Source: Comamonas piscis (lineage in GTDB: Bacteria > Pseudomonadota > Gammaproteobacteria > Burkholderiales > Burkholderiaceae_C). From it: a stretch of DNA of 64,000 nucleotides. The notes under the pieces were generated by a model. The model searched no databases. It had not been told where the DNA came from and saw only the letters and a program-made list of their open reading frames with translations. The translations under genes and the position numbers were made by a program. The number at the start of each line of letters is the position of its first letter. Within the stretch, counting starts at the first letter, position 1. The stretch is from contig NZ_CP058554.1 in the NCBI RefSeq assembly GCF_014109725.1, positions 1,178,001 through 1,242,000 of the forward strand. Reading direction: 5' to 3'. This document shows, in pieces, positions 15,679-24,666 of this stretch.

Positions 15679-17931
15679 TTAGAGCTTGGTGACCGCGTCC
15701 ACCACTTCCTTGACGCTCAGCACCTCAGACAGGATCTGCGGCGGCTTGCCGGGTGCATACAGCACATAGACCGGCACGCCGCTGCGGCCCAGCAGGTTCA
15801 GGGCCTGCGTGATCGCAGGGTCCTGGCGGGTCCAGTCGGCGCGCAGCAGGTTCACTTGTTTGTTCTCAAAGGCGGCGAGCACCTGGCTGTCGCTCAAGGT
15901 GGTGCGCTTGTTGTACTGGCAGGTGACGCACCAGGCAGCGGTGAAATCCACAAACACCGGCTTGCCGCTGGCATTGATCTCGCTGACCTTTTGCTCCGAC
16001 CAGGGCTGCCAGAGCGCCCCGCTGGCCTGCTGGCCGGGTGCAGGGGCGGGCGTGGTCAGGTTGTGGCCCATGGCGCTGGCCAGGTAGAGGCTACCCGCCA
16101 GCGACAGCACCGCAAAGCCCCAGCGCGCGCGGCCTTGCAGACCGAGCGACCAGACCAGGGCTGCCAGCAGCACCAGCAGAGCCAGCAGGGTGGCTGCGCC
16201 ATCGATCCCACTTTGCTGACCCAGCACCCAGACCAGCCAGACCACCGTGGCGAACATCGGGAAGGCCATCGCGCGGCGGAAGGTGTCCATCCAGGCGCCA
16301 GGGCGTGGCAGCCAGCGCACCACGGCAGGGATCCAGCTGGCCAGCAGATAGGGGGCGGCCATGCCCAGGCCCAGCGCGGCAAACACCAGCAAGGCCTCAG
16401 CGGCAGGCAGGCTGACGGCCAGGCCCATCGACGCACCCATGAACGGCGCCGTGCAAGGCGAGGCAATGGCAACGGCCAGCACGCCGCTCAGGAAGGCATT
16501 GGTGGTAGGGCTCTTGGCCTGCTTGCCCGCAAGGCTGCTGGGCACAAAGTTGCCAAACTCAAACATGCCCGCCAGGTTGAGGCCAATCACGGTAAACAGC
16601 GCTGCCAGTGCGGCAATGACCAGCGGCGACTGCAGCTGGAAGCCCCAGCCCAGCTGCTGGCCGGCCGAGCGCAGTGCCAGCAGCAGCGCGCCCAGCGCCA
16701 GGAAGGACAGCACCACGCCCGCGGTGTAGGCCAGGCCGGCATGGCGCTGCTCGCGCAGCTGGCTGCCGTGGGCCGTAAAGCCCAGCACCTTGAGCGCCAG
16801 GATCGGGAAGACGCAGGGCATCAGGTTCAGGATCAGACCGCCGATGAGCGCGCCGAGCACGGCCAGCCACAGGCTGCCGGATGCAGGTGGTGGGGTGGGG
16901 GCGGAAGACTGGGCATTCTTGGCCAGCGCAGCGGCCAGCTCGTGCGATACCTGGGCCACCGCAGCAGCCTGCCATTGGCCGCTGATGGGCGCCACGCTGC
17001 GCCAGCCGATGGCACCATCGACAGCGGTGTGGGCGTTGGTGGTCAACACCAGCGGAAGGTCATCCGGCGTCTGGCCCCGGTTGGCTGACAGCGGCACCAC
17101 CGCTGTCCAGTCCGCGCCCTCCCATTGCTGCTGGAAGTCTTTGCCATCTTCCATCGCATGGTGCAAAGTGTCGGGGCTCTCGCTCAGCACCTGCAGGCTT
17201 TGTCCTTGCAGCGCAACGGGCAGGCCGGAGACGCGAAGCTTCAGCGTCTCACCATCGACGCTGGCCTGGCTGCTGCCTTGCAGTGCCACCGGCACCTGGG
17301 CCCGGGCTTTGGCAAAGGCATCCGCCAGCAGTGCAGTGCTGCTATGGGTGGGAATGGTCAGGCTGAACTGGCCTTCTTCGGGAATGCATTCAACGCGGCA
17401 TATCAGCCAGTTCGCGTGCAGGCGCACCGTCACATCGCGGGCATCGGCTGAGAAGGTGCTGGGAATCTGCACGGTGACTGGCAGCAGCACCTGGCCTTCA
17501 TAGCCATAGTTGACGAGGCTGCCAATGCGTATCGGGTGGGGGGTGGGCCAGGCGATTTCGCCGGCATCCCAGCTGGGCGGCAGCTGCCATTGCAGCTGGG
17601 TGGGCAGACCGGAGTCGCCCGGATTGACCCAGTACGTGTGCCAATCGGGTTGGTGGTCCAGCAGCAGTCCCAGGTCGATGGTCTTTCCGGGCTCAATGCC
17701 TTGGGGCGCCAGGGCCACCAGCTCGGCGCGCACGCGGGGGGTGGTCACCACATTGCTCGAGGCGGGACTGGAGGAAGCGCCGGTGGCCGTGTCCATCGCG
17801 GGGGCGCTGGTGCCGCTGCCGATCTGGAGCTTGATCTGGGCTTGGGCCTGGCCGGCAGTGGCGCAGAGCACGAGCAGAAGCAGCGTCAAAAAAAGCGCTT
17901 CGATCGAGCGGCGCATGGAAACATGGAGCAT
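15679..17931 (-). CDS. dsbD: Protein-disulfide reductase DsbD-type
   Basis: Carries electrons from cytoplasmic thioredoxin across the inner membrane to periplasmic thiol proteins. From the ATG complement at 17929-17931 it is 750 residues: a signal peptide (ALFLTLLLLVLCATAGQAQA), a periplasmic domain with a Cys178/Cys182 pair (CRVEC), a roughly eight-helix membrane domain (from about 380 to 620, with FPILALKVLGF and SPCTAPFMG), and a C-terminal thioredoxin domain with WCVTC (Cys668, Cys671). The start is chosen by the signal peptide; an ATG five codons downstream is possible. The frame upward to 18147 is not coding-like. It is convergent with the encapsulin operon. Confidence 0.93.
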   Translation of the reverse strand: MLHVSMRRSIEALFLTLLLLVLCATAGQAQAQIKLQIGSGTSAPAMDTATGASSSPASSNVVTTPRVRAELVALAPQGIEPGKTIDLGLLLDHQPDWHTYWVNPGDSGLPTQLQWQLPPSWDAGEIAWPTPHPIRIGSLVNYGYEGQVLLPVTVQIPSTFSADARDVTVRLHANWLICRVECIPEEGQFSLTIPTHSSTALLADAFAKARAQVPVALQGSSQASVDGETLKLRVSGLPVALQGQSLQVLSESPDTLHHAMEDGKDFQQQWEGADWTAVVPLSANRGQTPDDLPLVLTTNAHTAVDGAIGWRSVAPISGQWQAAAVAQVSHELAAALAKNAQSSAPTPPPASGSLWLAVLGALIGGLILNLMPCVFPILALKVLGFTAHGSQLREQRHAGLAYTAGVVLSFLALGALLLALRSAGQQLGWGFQLQSPLVIAALAALFTVIGLNLAGMFEFGNFVPSSLAGKQAKSPTTNAFLSGVLAVAIASPCTAPFMGASMGLAVSLPAAEALLVFAALGLGMAAPYLLASWIPAVVRWLPRPGAWMDTFRRAMAFPMFATVVWLVWVLGQQSGIDGAATLLALLVLLAALVWSLGLQGRARWGFAVLSLAGSLYLASAMGHNLTTPAPAPGQQASGALWQPWSEQKVSEINASGKPVFVDFTAAWCVTCQYNKRTTLSDSQVLAAFENKQVNLLRADWTRQDPAITQALNLLGRSGVPVYVLYAPGKPPQILSEVLSVKEVVDAVTKL

Positions 17932-18065
17932 ATCGCGTGGTACCTGAAAATCTGGCGGTGAGAGGACAGGATACGGAAAGAGGTTCCCGGATGATAGAAC
18001 CTGTTGCAAGTCAGCGTAGGCCGTGGTGGCGCGTTTTTCGCGCCCGTGACATCGCGGTGCCAGAC

Positions 18066-18096
18066 GCAAAAAGGCCGCTGCGGTGCAGCGGCCTTT
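18066..18096 (-). terminator. Intrinsic terminator of the DUF4148 gene
   Basis: A 12-bp stem (AAAGGCCGCTGC with GCAGCGGCCTTT, loop GGT) followed on the minus strand by a T run (18068-18072). It separates the DUF4148 gene from dsbD. Confidence 0.88.
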
Positions 18097-18171
18097 GTCG
18101 GTGGAGCGGGGAGTGTGTGCGCCGCTCCAGGGACAAGATGCTGGCACGGCAAGTGCCAGCAGGTGGAAAGC

Positions 18172-18471
18172 TTATTCGCCTTCCAGGATCGAACCGTTGG
18201 CCAGGGCTTGGCGAGCAGCTTGGGTCACTTCAGCGCGGCTCAGTTGGCCCTTGCCCAGTTCGTAGGCGTTCATCGTGGATTGGTTGCCTTGGGCAATCAT
18301 CATGTTGGTCTTGCGGGCTTCGACCAACTGGGCTTGCACATCAGCGCGGCTCACAGCGCTGGTAGCAGACGCTTGAGGAGCGACGGAGTGCTCACCTTCA
18401 AAGGGGTTGGCTTGAGCAACGGAGGCACCCAGGGCCAGAGTAGCGGCGATAGCGAGAATACGTGCGTTCAT
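18172..18471 (-). CDS. DUF4148-family small exported protein
   Basis: A 99-residue protein with signal peptide MNARILAIAATLALGASVAQA and a mature part rich in Ala, Gln and Glu (SRADVQAQLVEARK and SRAEVTQAARQALANG), the pattern of DUF4148, which is abundant in Burkholderiales and of unknown function. The start at 18471 has AAGGAAAG upstream; the longer frame to 18537 does not look like a leader. Its own terminator follows. It is a single-gene unit with a long AT-rich upstream region. Confidence 0.85.
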   Translation of the reverse strand: MNARILAIAATLALGASVAQANPFEGEHSVAPQASATSAVSRADVQAQLVEARKTNMMIAQGNQSTMNAYELGKGQLSRAEVTQAARQALANGSILEGE

Positions 18472-18682
18472 TTTTCTTTCCTTTGTGTTGCGTCCGGCCT
18501 GGTGGTCGATTCGCGTCGTCTTTTGCGGCGTCTGCAAACTTGTTGCTTGCGATGCAGCTTTTGGTAAACGATGGAATGAAGTTTATATTGGTATCTATCT
18601 TCGATAAATAGCTAAAAATCAAACGGATTGTTCCGAAATTCGATTGAATGAGCTTGGAACTTTTACAAATATGTGACAGCTA

Positions 18683-18722
18683 ACCCTGGTATTAACCCTA
18701 AATTAGGGTATTTACCACGGGT
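18683..18722. promoter_or_regulatory. Nested 40-bp dyad in the DUF4148/Bug intergenic region
   Basis: The region 18472-19060 (589 bases) has no supported gene and is clearly more AT-rich than the rest. Within it, an inner palindrome ACCCTAAATTAGGGT (18695-18709) is centred inside outer arms ACCCTGGTA (18683-18691) and TACCACGGGT (18713-18722). The common centre suggests a regulator binding site for one of the divergent genes. The protein that binds is unknown. Confidence 0.45.
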
Positions 18723-19060
18723 ATAAGTTATCTATGTTTATTGAAAATAAAGAAGATAAAAACTATCGATTCGATAGCCTTATGTTGGCGGAATGCAATT
18801 GGGGCAGTTGGTCTTGCCCAAAGCCGGGCAGGTCAAGAGGCCCTCTTGCGCAACCTGCTTTGCCTCGGGTTTGCCATCCGTGCGGGCATAGACGCCTCGG
18901 GGACAGCGCTGCGCAAGCGCTTGACGAGAGAGCAGAACAGCTGTGCAACCATGCCGCCATAGCGCATGCGAATGCATCTATTGCTGGCCAGTATTAGACA
19001 GCTAGACCAGCGCTGCCCACAATGGGCTGATAACTACGGAATGAAACAGGAGACACAGCC

Positions 19061-20041
19061 ATGGACATGATTGAGCGCCGCCACTTCCTCACTACCCTTG
19101 CGGCCGCCGCGGGCGCCGCCAGCGTGCCGCAATGGGCGCAGGCGCAAACGGCCTACCCCAACAAGCCGGTGCGCGTGATCGTGCCCTTTGCCGCAGGCGG
19201 TACGACCGATGTGGTGGCCCGGTTGGTGATGCAGAAGATGGGCGAGCTGATGAAGGGCACCTTTGTCATCGACAACCGGGGCGGTGCCAACGGCATGATC
19301 GGCACCGGCGAAGTAGCCCGCGCACAGGCTGATGGCTACACCCTGCTGTTCAACACCGCCGGTGCCCAAACCCTGAGCCCGGTGATCTACAAGGCGCCCT
19401 ATGAGGCGGCCGCCAGCTTTGCGCCGGTGGCCAAGGTCTGCTCGGTGGGCTTCATCATCATTGCCCGCAAAGATCTGCCTGCCAACAGCTTGCAAGAGCT
19501 GATAGCGCTGGCGCAGAACAAGGACAAGCCGCTGACGGCCTCGTCGGGCAGCGCCATCATCAACCTGATCACCGAGCAGTTCAAGCATGTGATCAAGGCA
19601 CCGCAGATCATCAATGCCCAGTACAAGGGCACCAGCCCGCAGATGCAGGCTGTCGTCTCGGGTGAGGTGGATTTCTCCTTCGACTCCTTTGCTGCGGTGG
19701 AGATGATCAAGGCCGGCAAGGTCAAGGCACTGGCGGTGGTGCTGCCCCAGCGTGCCGCGTCCTTCCCCGATGTGCCCACCCTCGTCGAGCTGGGCATCAA
19801 GGACATGGAATTCAGCTCCTGGGCGGGCTTGCTCGCCCCCAAGGGCACGCCTAAGGAGATCGTCGCTGCGCTGTCGCAGAACATCGACAAGGTCATGCAG
19901 ATGCCCGATGTGCTGGCCAAGCTCAAGCAGTACGACTACATCCCCGTGAAGACCACGCCCGAGGTGTTTGCCCAACAGATCCAGGCGGAAACCGACCGCT
20001 GGAAACAGGTGGTCAAGGAAACCGGCTTCAAGATCGAATAA
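19061..20041 (+). CDS. Bug-family (TctC-type) periplasmic binding protein
   Basis: A second orphan tripartite-tricarboxylate-transporter binding protein, 326 residues. The signal has a twin-arginine-like start (IERRHFLTTLAAAAGAA, cleavage after AQA), then VRVIVPFAAGGTTDVVAR and NRGGANGMIGTGEVAR, the family ligand loops. AGGAG lies eight bases before the ATG. No TctAB genes are near. It is convergent with the TRAP operon. It is only moderately like the first Bug protein of the window, so it is not a recent duplicate. The ligand is unknown. Confidence 0.9.
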   Translation: MDMIERRHFLTTLAAAAGAASVPQWAQAQTAYPNKPVRVIVPFAAGGTTDVVARLVMQKMGELMKGTFVIDNRGGANGMIGTGEVARAQADGYTLLFNTAGAQTLSPVIYKAPYEAAASFAPVAKVCSVGFIIIARKDLPANSLQELIALAQNKDKPLTASSGSAIINLITEQFKHVIKAPQIINAQYKGTSPQMQAVVSGEVDFSFDSFAAVEMIKAGKVKALAVVLPQRAASFPDVPTLVELGIKDMEFSSWAGLLAPKGTPKEIVAALSQNIDKVMQMPDVLAKLKQYDYIPVKTTPEVFAQQIQAETDRWKQVVKETGFKIE

Positions 20042-20092
20042 GCGCAGCGGCCTTCTCTGCTGCGCTCAGGATTGCCCTGAAGCAGCGCCCAC

Positions 20093-20125
20093 AAAAAAAG
20101 CCACCGGCATCACAACCGGTGGCTT
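20093..20125 (-). terminator. Terminator of the TRAP operon
   Basis: A 10-bp stem (AAGCCACCGG 20098-20107 with CCGGTGGCTT 20116-20125) with a seven-T run on the minus strand, 21 bases after the dctP stop. Confidence 0.85.
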
Positions 20126-20146
20126 CGCCGTTGGGGCCTGCAGGTT

Positions 20147-21184
20147 CTACTGCTTGCGTGCGGCAATCGCCTTTTCTGCTGCGGTGACCAGGTCGGCGCC
20201 CACTTGCTGCTTCCACTTGTCATACACAGGGCGGGTGGCCTTCACAAAGGCTTCGCGCTCGGCCGCGCTCAGCTCGGTGACCGTCACGCCATTGGCGCTC
20301 AGTTCTTTGACGAGGGGCTTGCCCGCTTCGATCATGCCTTTGCGCGCGATGGCGATCTCTTCCTGGCCGGCTTCGATGGCGGCCTGGCGCACGATGTCCT
20401 GGTCGGCCTTGCTCCAGCTGGCCCAGATGTCCTTGTTCACGACAAAGATCAGCGGGTCGTTGATGTAGCCCCAGAGGGTCAGGTACTTCTGGCCCACGGT
20501 GTTGAGCTTGGCGGCCTGGTAGACGGCAACCGGGTTCTCCTGGCCGTCCACCGCGCCGCTGGCCATCGCAGGTTGTGCGTCGGCCCAGCTCATCTGCGTG
20601 GGGTTGGCGCCCAGCGCGCTGAAGGTGTCGACGAACAAGGGCGAGCCGACCACGCGGATTTTGAGGCCCTTCATGTCGGCGGGGGTCTTGATCGCATGCT
20701 TGGAGTTGGAGATTTCGCGGTAGCCGTTCTCACCCCAGGCCAGGGGCACCACACCGGCTTTTTCCAGGCGGGTAAACAGGCGCTTGCCGGGTTCGCCCTG
20801 GGTCAGCGCATCGGCTGCGGCATAGTCGGGCATCAGGAAGGGCAGCGCAAACAGGTTCAGCTCCTTGATCTGGGGCGACCAGTTCAGGGTGGAGCCCACG
20901 GCCATGTCGATCACGCCCTGGCGCAGTGCCGAGAACTCCCGCGTCTGGTCGCCTTGCACCAGCGATACGCCCGGGTAGAGCTTGATGTTGATACGGCCCT
21001 GCGTGCGCTCGCGCACCTTGTTGGCCCAGATCTCGCCGCCCTTGCCCCAGGGGAAGGCGGGGCCCAGCACCAGCGACATGCGGTATTCGCTTTTGTAATT
21101 GCCCTGGGCCTGCACGGCAGGCGCGGCAAAGCTCAGCGCCGCGGCAGCAGCCAAGGCAGTGGCAAGGAATTGACGGGTTTTCAT
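20147..21184 (-). CDS. dctP: TRAP transporter substrate-binding protein (DctP family)
   Basis: Periplasmic binding protein of a tripartite ATP-independent transporter, 345 residues. It has a signal peptide (MKTRQFLATALAAAAALSFA, cleavage after VQA) and family features: LKIRVVGSPLFVDTFSALGANP with the ligand-pairing Arg, then GAVDGQENP. It is the last gene of the operon dctQ-dctM-dctP on the minus strand, 90 bases after dctM. Ligands of this family are usually organic acids, but the sequence does not tell which. Confidence 0.92.
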   Translation of the reverse strand: MKTRQFLATALAAAAALSFAAPAVQAQGNYKSEYRMSLVLGPAFPWGKGGEIWANKVRERTQGRINIKLYPGVSLVQGDQTREFSALRQGVIDMAVGSTLNWSPQIKELNLFALPFLMPDYAAADALTQGEPGKRLFTRLEKAGVVPLAWGENGYREISNSKHAIKTPADMKGLKIRVVGSPLFVDTFSALGANPTQMSWADAQPAMASGAVDGQENPVAVYQAAKLNTVGQKYLTLWGYINDPLIFVVNKDIWASWSKADQDIVRQAAIEAGQEEIAIARKGMIEAGKPLVKELSANGVTVTELSAAEREAFVKATRPVYDKWKQQVGADLVTAAEKAIAARKQ

Positions 21185-21274
21185 GGTGTTGTCTCCGGGT
21201 GGTTCAAGGGGAAATTATGCAAATCCTGGGCGCTGGATGCAGACCTTCTTGCCTGCACCCAGAACCGGCTCCAA

Positions 21275-22573
21275 TCAGTAGCCCAGCTTGGCGGGCAGCC
21301 ACAGCGCAAGTTGCGGGAAGGCGATGACCAGCACCATCACGCAGAACATCGCAAACAGCATCCAGCCGACCCAGCGCACGGTCGATTCCATGCGCACGCC
21401 AGCGATGCGGCAGCTGACCATCAGGTTCACTGCCAGCGGCGGGGTGAACTGGCCAAGCGCCACCTTCAAGGTGAGGATCACGCCAAACCAGACGGGATCC
21501 CAGTTGTAGTGCTGCATGATGGGCAGCAGCAGTGGCACAAAGATCAGGAAGATGGAGATGCCGTCGAGGAACATGCCGACGGTGATCAGCATCAGGATCA
21601 GCAGCGCCATCACCCCCCATTCGCCCAGACCCGAGTTGACGATGGCCGTCGTGATCGGGTCGATCACGCCCAGGGTGGACAGCGAGAACGCAAAGATGCC
21701 GGCGAGCGAGACGACGATCAGGATCACCGCTGACAGCTCACCCGCTTCGCGCAGGATCGGGAACAGATCGCGCAGGCCAATCGTGCGGTGTACGACCATG
21801 CCCACGAACAGGCCGTAGAACACTGCTACCACGGCCGCTTCAGTCGGCGTGAACCAGCCCATGCGCATGCCGCCCAGAATCAGCACCGGCGCGGCCAGGC
21901 CCCAGGCCGCTTCGCGCAGGCTTTTCCAGAACTCGGGCCGGGGCAGGCTGGCCTCCAGCGCGCCCATCTTGTGCTTGCGCGACATCCAGACGGCCGGAAT
22001 GATCAGCGCCAGGCCCGCCAGAATGCCCGGGATCATGCCGGCCGCAAACAGCGCAGGCACCGAGGCACCGGGCACCAGCACCGAGTAGATGATGAAGGCG
22101 ACGGATGGCGGAATCAGGATGTCGGTGGCTGCAGCGGCCCCGACCACGCTGGCCGAGAAGCTGCCCGGGTAACCGGCGCGGCGCATGGCCGCAATCATCA
22201 CGCCGCCGACGGCCGCTGCATTGGCGGGGCCGGAGCCGGAGATGCCACCCAGAAACATGGCGACGGCAATGGCCACCAGCGGCAGCATGCCCGGGCCGCG
22301 CCCCACAATCGCCACGGCAAAGTTGACCAGCCGCAGCGCAACGCCCGAGCGGTCAAAAATCGAGCCGACCAGCACAAACATCGGAATGGCGAGCAACGGG
22401 TACTTGCCCAGGCCGGCGTAAAAATTTTGCGGAATGGCGAGCAGGCCAAACCATTGCGCATCGGCATTGGCCAGCGCAATGGCCACGGCGCCGGCCAGGC
22501 CCAGCGCGGCGCCAATCGGCACGCCCAGCAGCATCAAAGAGATAAAGCCGATAAACAGCAGGGCGACAATCAT
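21275..22573 (-). CDS. dctM: TRAP transporter large permease (DctM family)
   Basis: The 12-helix membrane subunit that carries substrate with sodium ions, 432 residues. It begins MIVALLFIGFISLMLLGVPIG, typical of DctM, and contains FLGGISGSGPANAAAVGGV and DILIPPSVAFIIYSVL. Its ATG overlaps the dctQ stop (ATGA at 22570-22573), so the two permease subunits are translationally coupled. The frame extending up to 22711 lies within dctQ and is rejected. Confidence 0.94.
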   Translation of the reverse strand: MIVALLFIGFISLMLLGVPIGAALGLAGAVAIALANADAQWFGLLAIPQNFYAGLGKYPLLAIPMFVLVGSIFDRSGVALRLVNFAVAIVGRGPGMLPLVAIAVAMFLGGISGSGPANAAAVGGVMIAAMRRAGYPGSFSASVVGAAAATDILIPPSVAFIIYSVLVPGASVPALFAAGMIPGILAGLALIIPAVWMSRKHKMGALEASLPRPEFWKSLREAAWGLAAPVLILGGMRMGWFTPTEAAVVAVFYGLFVGMVVHRTIGLRDLFPILREAGELSAVILIVVSLAGIFAFSLSTLGVIDPITTAIVNSGLGEWGVMALLILMLITVGMFLDGISIFLIFVPLLLPIMQHYNWDPVWFGVILTLKVALGQFTPPLAVNLMVSCRIAGVRMESTVRWVGWMLFAMFCVMVLVIAFPQLALWLPAKLGY

Positions 22574-23154
22574 GCCTGCTCCTTGGCTGTAGCATCGCTG
22601 CCTTCGGAGTACACATGGGCAAAGCTGGCGCGGCCCTGGCGCAGATACAGGCCCAACGCGCGCAAGGTGATCAGCGCCGAGAACACCGGCAGCCAGATGG
22701 AGTACCACCACTGTGGTACGCCAATGCCCGGCGAGGTCTCCTCGTAGCGGTAGTCGTCATACACCACACGGATGCTGAGCACGCAGATCAGCGCAAACAG
22801 CAGGGCCACCGTCAAAGCGCCAAAGCGGGCAAAGGCCTTGCGGCGGCGCGCATCGCCGCGCTCGGCAAAAAACTCGATGCGGATATGCAGGTTGCGCGCC
22901 ACGGCGGCCGAGCCGGCGACCATGGCCAGCAAGATCATCAGGAACACGGAGATCTCTTCGGTCCAGGCAAAGGAGCCATCGGTGAAATAACGCACGATGA
23001 CATTGCCAAAGGTGATCAGCGCGAGCAGCGCCATGATCAGAACCGTAAGCCAGTCTTCCAGCCACAGCCCTCTGGCGGGGGCGGGCTCACTGGGGAGGGT
23101 GGCGGGCAGGTCAGCGCTGCTGCCGCCCGGGGAATGAGGGGAGGGTGATGCCAT
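22570..23154 (-). CDS. dctQ: TRAP transporter small permease (DctQ family)
   Basis: The four-helix small membrane subunit of the same transporter, 194 residues from the ATG complement at 23152-23154. After a Pro/Ser-rich cytoplasmic tail of about 30 residues come the helices, with FGNVIVRYFTDGSFAWTEE, the DctQ hallmark. No good Shine-Dalgarno precedes this ATG, so the start could lie slightly downstream. The long frame running up to 24366 is antisense to the LysR gene and is not real. The promoter must lie in 23155-23436, facing that gene. Confidence 0.88.
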   Translation of the reverse strand: MASPSPHSPGGSSADLPATLPSEPAPARGLWLEDWLTVLIMALLALITFGNVIVRYFTDGSFAWTEEISVFLMILLAMVAGSAAVARNLHIRIEFFAERGDARRRKAFARFGALTVALLFALICVLSIRVVYDDYRYEETSPGIGVPQWWYSIWLPVFSALITLRALGLYLRQGRASFAHVYSEGSDATAKEQA

Positions 23155-23436
23155 AACAACCGGTAGCGAGACGGCTCGGCAGAGCCAAGGGTGGATGCGA
23201 AAAAACACAAACCGCCTTGTGGGCGGACCATCGGTATCGGATAGATCGGTATCTGCGGCAGGTGCCGCGCATGGCAGGTGGGCCAGTGGGGCCCGATTAT
23301 GGCCTTGATCAGGGGGCTTGCAAGCCATCCTTTTCCCGGGGATGGGCTGCCGCAGTCGCGCTTGTTGCGGGCGCTGGCCACCCATCTGGCCCGCCAACTT
23401 GCAGCAGACGTCCATTGGCGTGTGGATAATGCGCGG

Positions 23437-24375
23437 ATGGAAACCAAGTGGCTTGAAGATTTTGTGAGCCTGGCCGAAACGCGCAGTTTCAGCCGGTCGG
23501 CGCAGTTGCGCCATGTCACCCAGCCGGCATTCTCTCGGCGGATTCAGGCGCTGGAGTCCTGGGCAGGGGCAGATCTGGTGGACCGCAGCTCCTACCCGAC
23601 GCGGCTCACGCCCGCTGGCAAGACCCTGTACAACCAGGCCATCGAGATCCTGCAGGCGGTGCAAAGCACGCGCGCCATGCTGCGGGTGCACTCGTCTTCG
23701 GGCAAGGACATCATCGACTTTGCCGTGCCCCACACACTGGCGTTCACCTTTTTCCCCACCTGGGTGTCCGGCCTGCGCAATGATTTTGGCCTGTTCAAGA
23801 GCCGCTTGATTGCGCTGAATGTGCATGATGCGGTGATGCGCCTGGTCGAAGGCGGCTGCGACCTGTTGATTGCCTACCACCACGAATCTCAGCCGATCCA
23901 GCTGGACCCGCAGCGCTATGAGATGGTGAGCCTGGGCCGCGAGGTGATGGCGCCGTACTGCAAGCCGGGGCTTGATGGCTTGCCGCTGTTCCCACTGCCT
24001 GGAGCCGCTGAAGTGCCTTTGCCCTTTCTGGGTTATGCGCCGGGGGCTTACCTCAGCCGGGTGACCGACCTGGCGCTGAAGCAGGCGCCTGAGCCCGCTT
24101 ATCTGGACCGTGTCTACGAGACCGACATGGCCGAGGGTCTCAAGGCCATGGCGATCGAAGGCCATGGCCTGGCCTTTTTGCCGCAGAGCGCTGCCAAGAA
24201 GGAGCTCAAGGCCAAGAAGCTGGTACGTGCCGATCACCCGAGCTTGACCCAGTGGGAAGTGGCGATGGATGTGCGCGCCTACCGCGAGAAGCCACAGTCC
24301 AGCGATGCGGTCAAGACCGCAGCACAGGCGCTGTGGGACTACTTGGTGGCTCGCAACCCTGCACATAATTCATGA
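23437..24375 (+). CDS. LysR-family regulator of the HypT/YjiE type
   Basis: A 312-residue LysR regulator. The winged helix occupies residues 1-60 (METKWLEDFVSLAETRSFSR, HVTQPAFSRRIQALE) and the ligand domain follows. The opening METKWL and FSRSA...VTQPAFSRRI resemble the hypochlorite-responsive HypT (YjiE) subgroup, though the functional match is uncertain. It is divergent from dctQMP, the usual position for its regulator. The start at 23437 is chosen because family sequence begins there; the frame up to 23278 is leader. Confidence 0.87.
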   Translation: METKWLEDFVSLAETRSFSRSAQLRHVTQPAFSRRIQALESWAGADLVDRSSYPTRLTPAGKTLYNQAIEILQAVQSTRAMLRVHSSSGKDIIDFAVPHTLAFTFFPTWVSGLRNDFGLFKSRLIALNVHDAVMRLVEGGCDLLIAYHHESQPIQLDPQRYEMVSLGREVMAPYCKPGLDGLPLFPLPGAAEVPLPFLGYAPGAYLSRVTDLALKQAPEPAYLDRVYETDMAEGLKAMAIEGHGLAFLPQSAAKKELKAKKLVRADHPSLTQWEVAMDVRAYREKPQSSDAVKTAAQALWDYLVARNPAHNS

Positions 24376-24506
24376 CATCAATAAGAATATCGATATGTTG
24401 GATTTGCAGGGTAATTTCTAATATGCGGTATGAAATTTCTGTGCAATGCTTGCGGATTGCTCGTGTTGCAGTCGGTTAGATGTACGTGATTTGTTCGAAA
24501 AAGGCT

Positions 24507-24575
24507 ATGAATTGTTAGCAATTCATTGGTAATTTTCCGGATAATTGCCGAGGCCAGTCATCTGGCATTATCTGG
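24507..24575. promoter_or_regulatory. Inverted repeats upstream of gltI
   Basis: In the AT-rich 291-base region before gltI, a perfect palindrome ATGAATTG-TTAG-CAATTCAT lies at 24507-24526. It is followed by an imperfect hairpin (CCGGATAATTGCC 24537-24549 with GGCATTATCTGG 24564-24575). The first looks like an operator and the second could form in the leader RNA. The regulator is not identified. Confidence 0.45.
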
Positions 24576-24666
24576 ACGGACTGCACAATACGTAGCGTGT
24601 CAGTTGTCGCTTTGGCGTCTGTTGGGGCTCATAGGCGACTGCTTAATTGATTTTTCTGGAGGTCTG

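Noticed and set aside
18734..18997. A possible 87-residue gene in the DUF4148/Bug intergenic region
   Set aside because: No Shine-Dalgarno, no recognisable domain and mixed composition changing in the middle; other frames in the same stretch are equally open.
22570..24366. A 598-residue version of dctQ
   Set aside because: The upper two thirds are antisense to the LysR gene; the DctQ family length is met from 23154.
24526..24666. N-terminal extension of gltI
   Set aside because: It would run through the leader inverted repeats, and a normal signal peptide begins at 24667/24670 after GGAGG.
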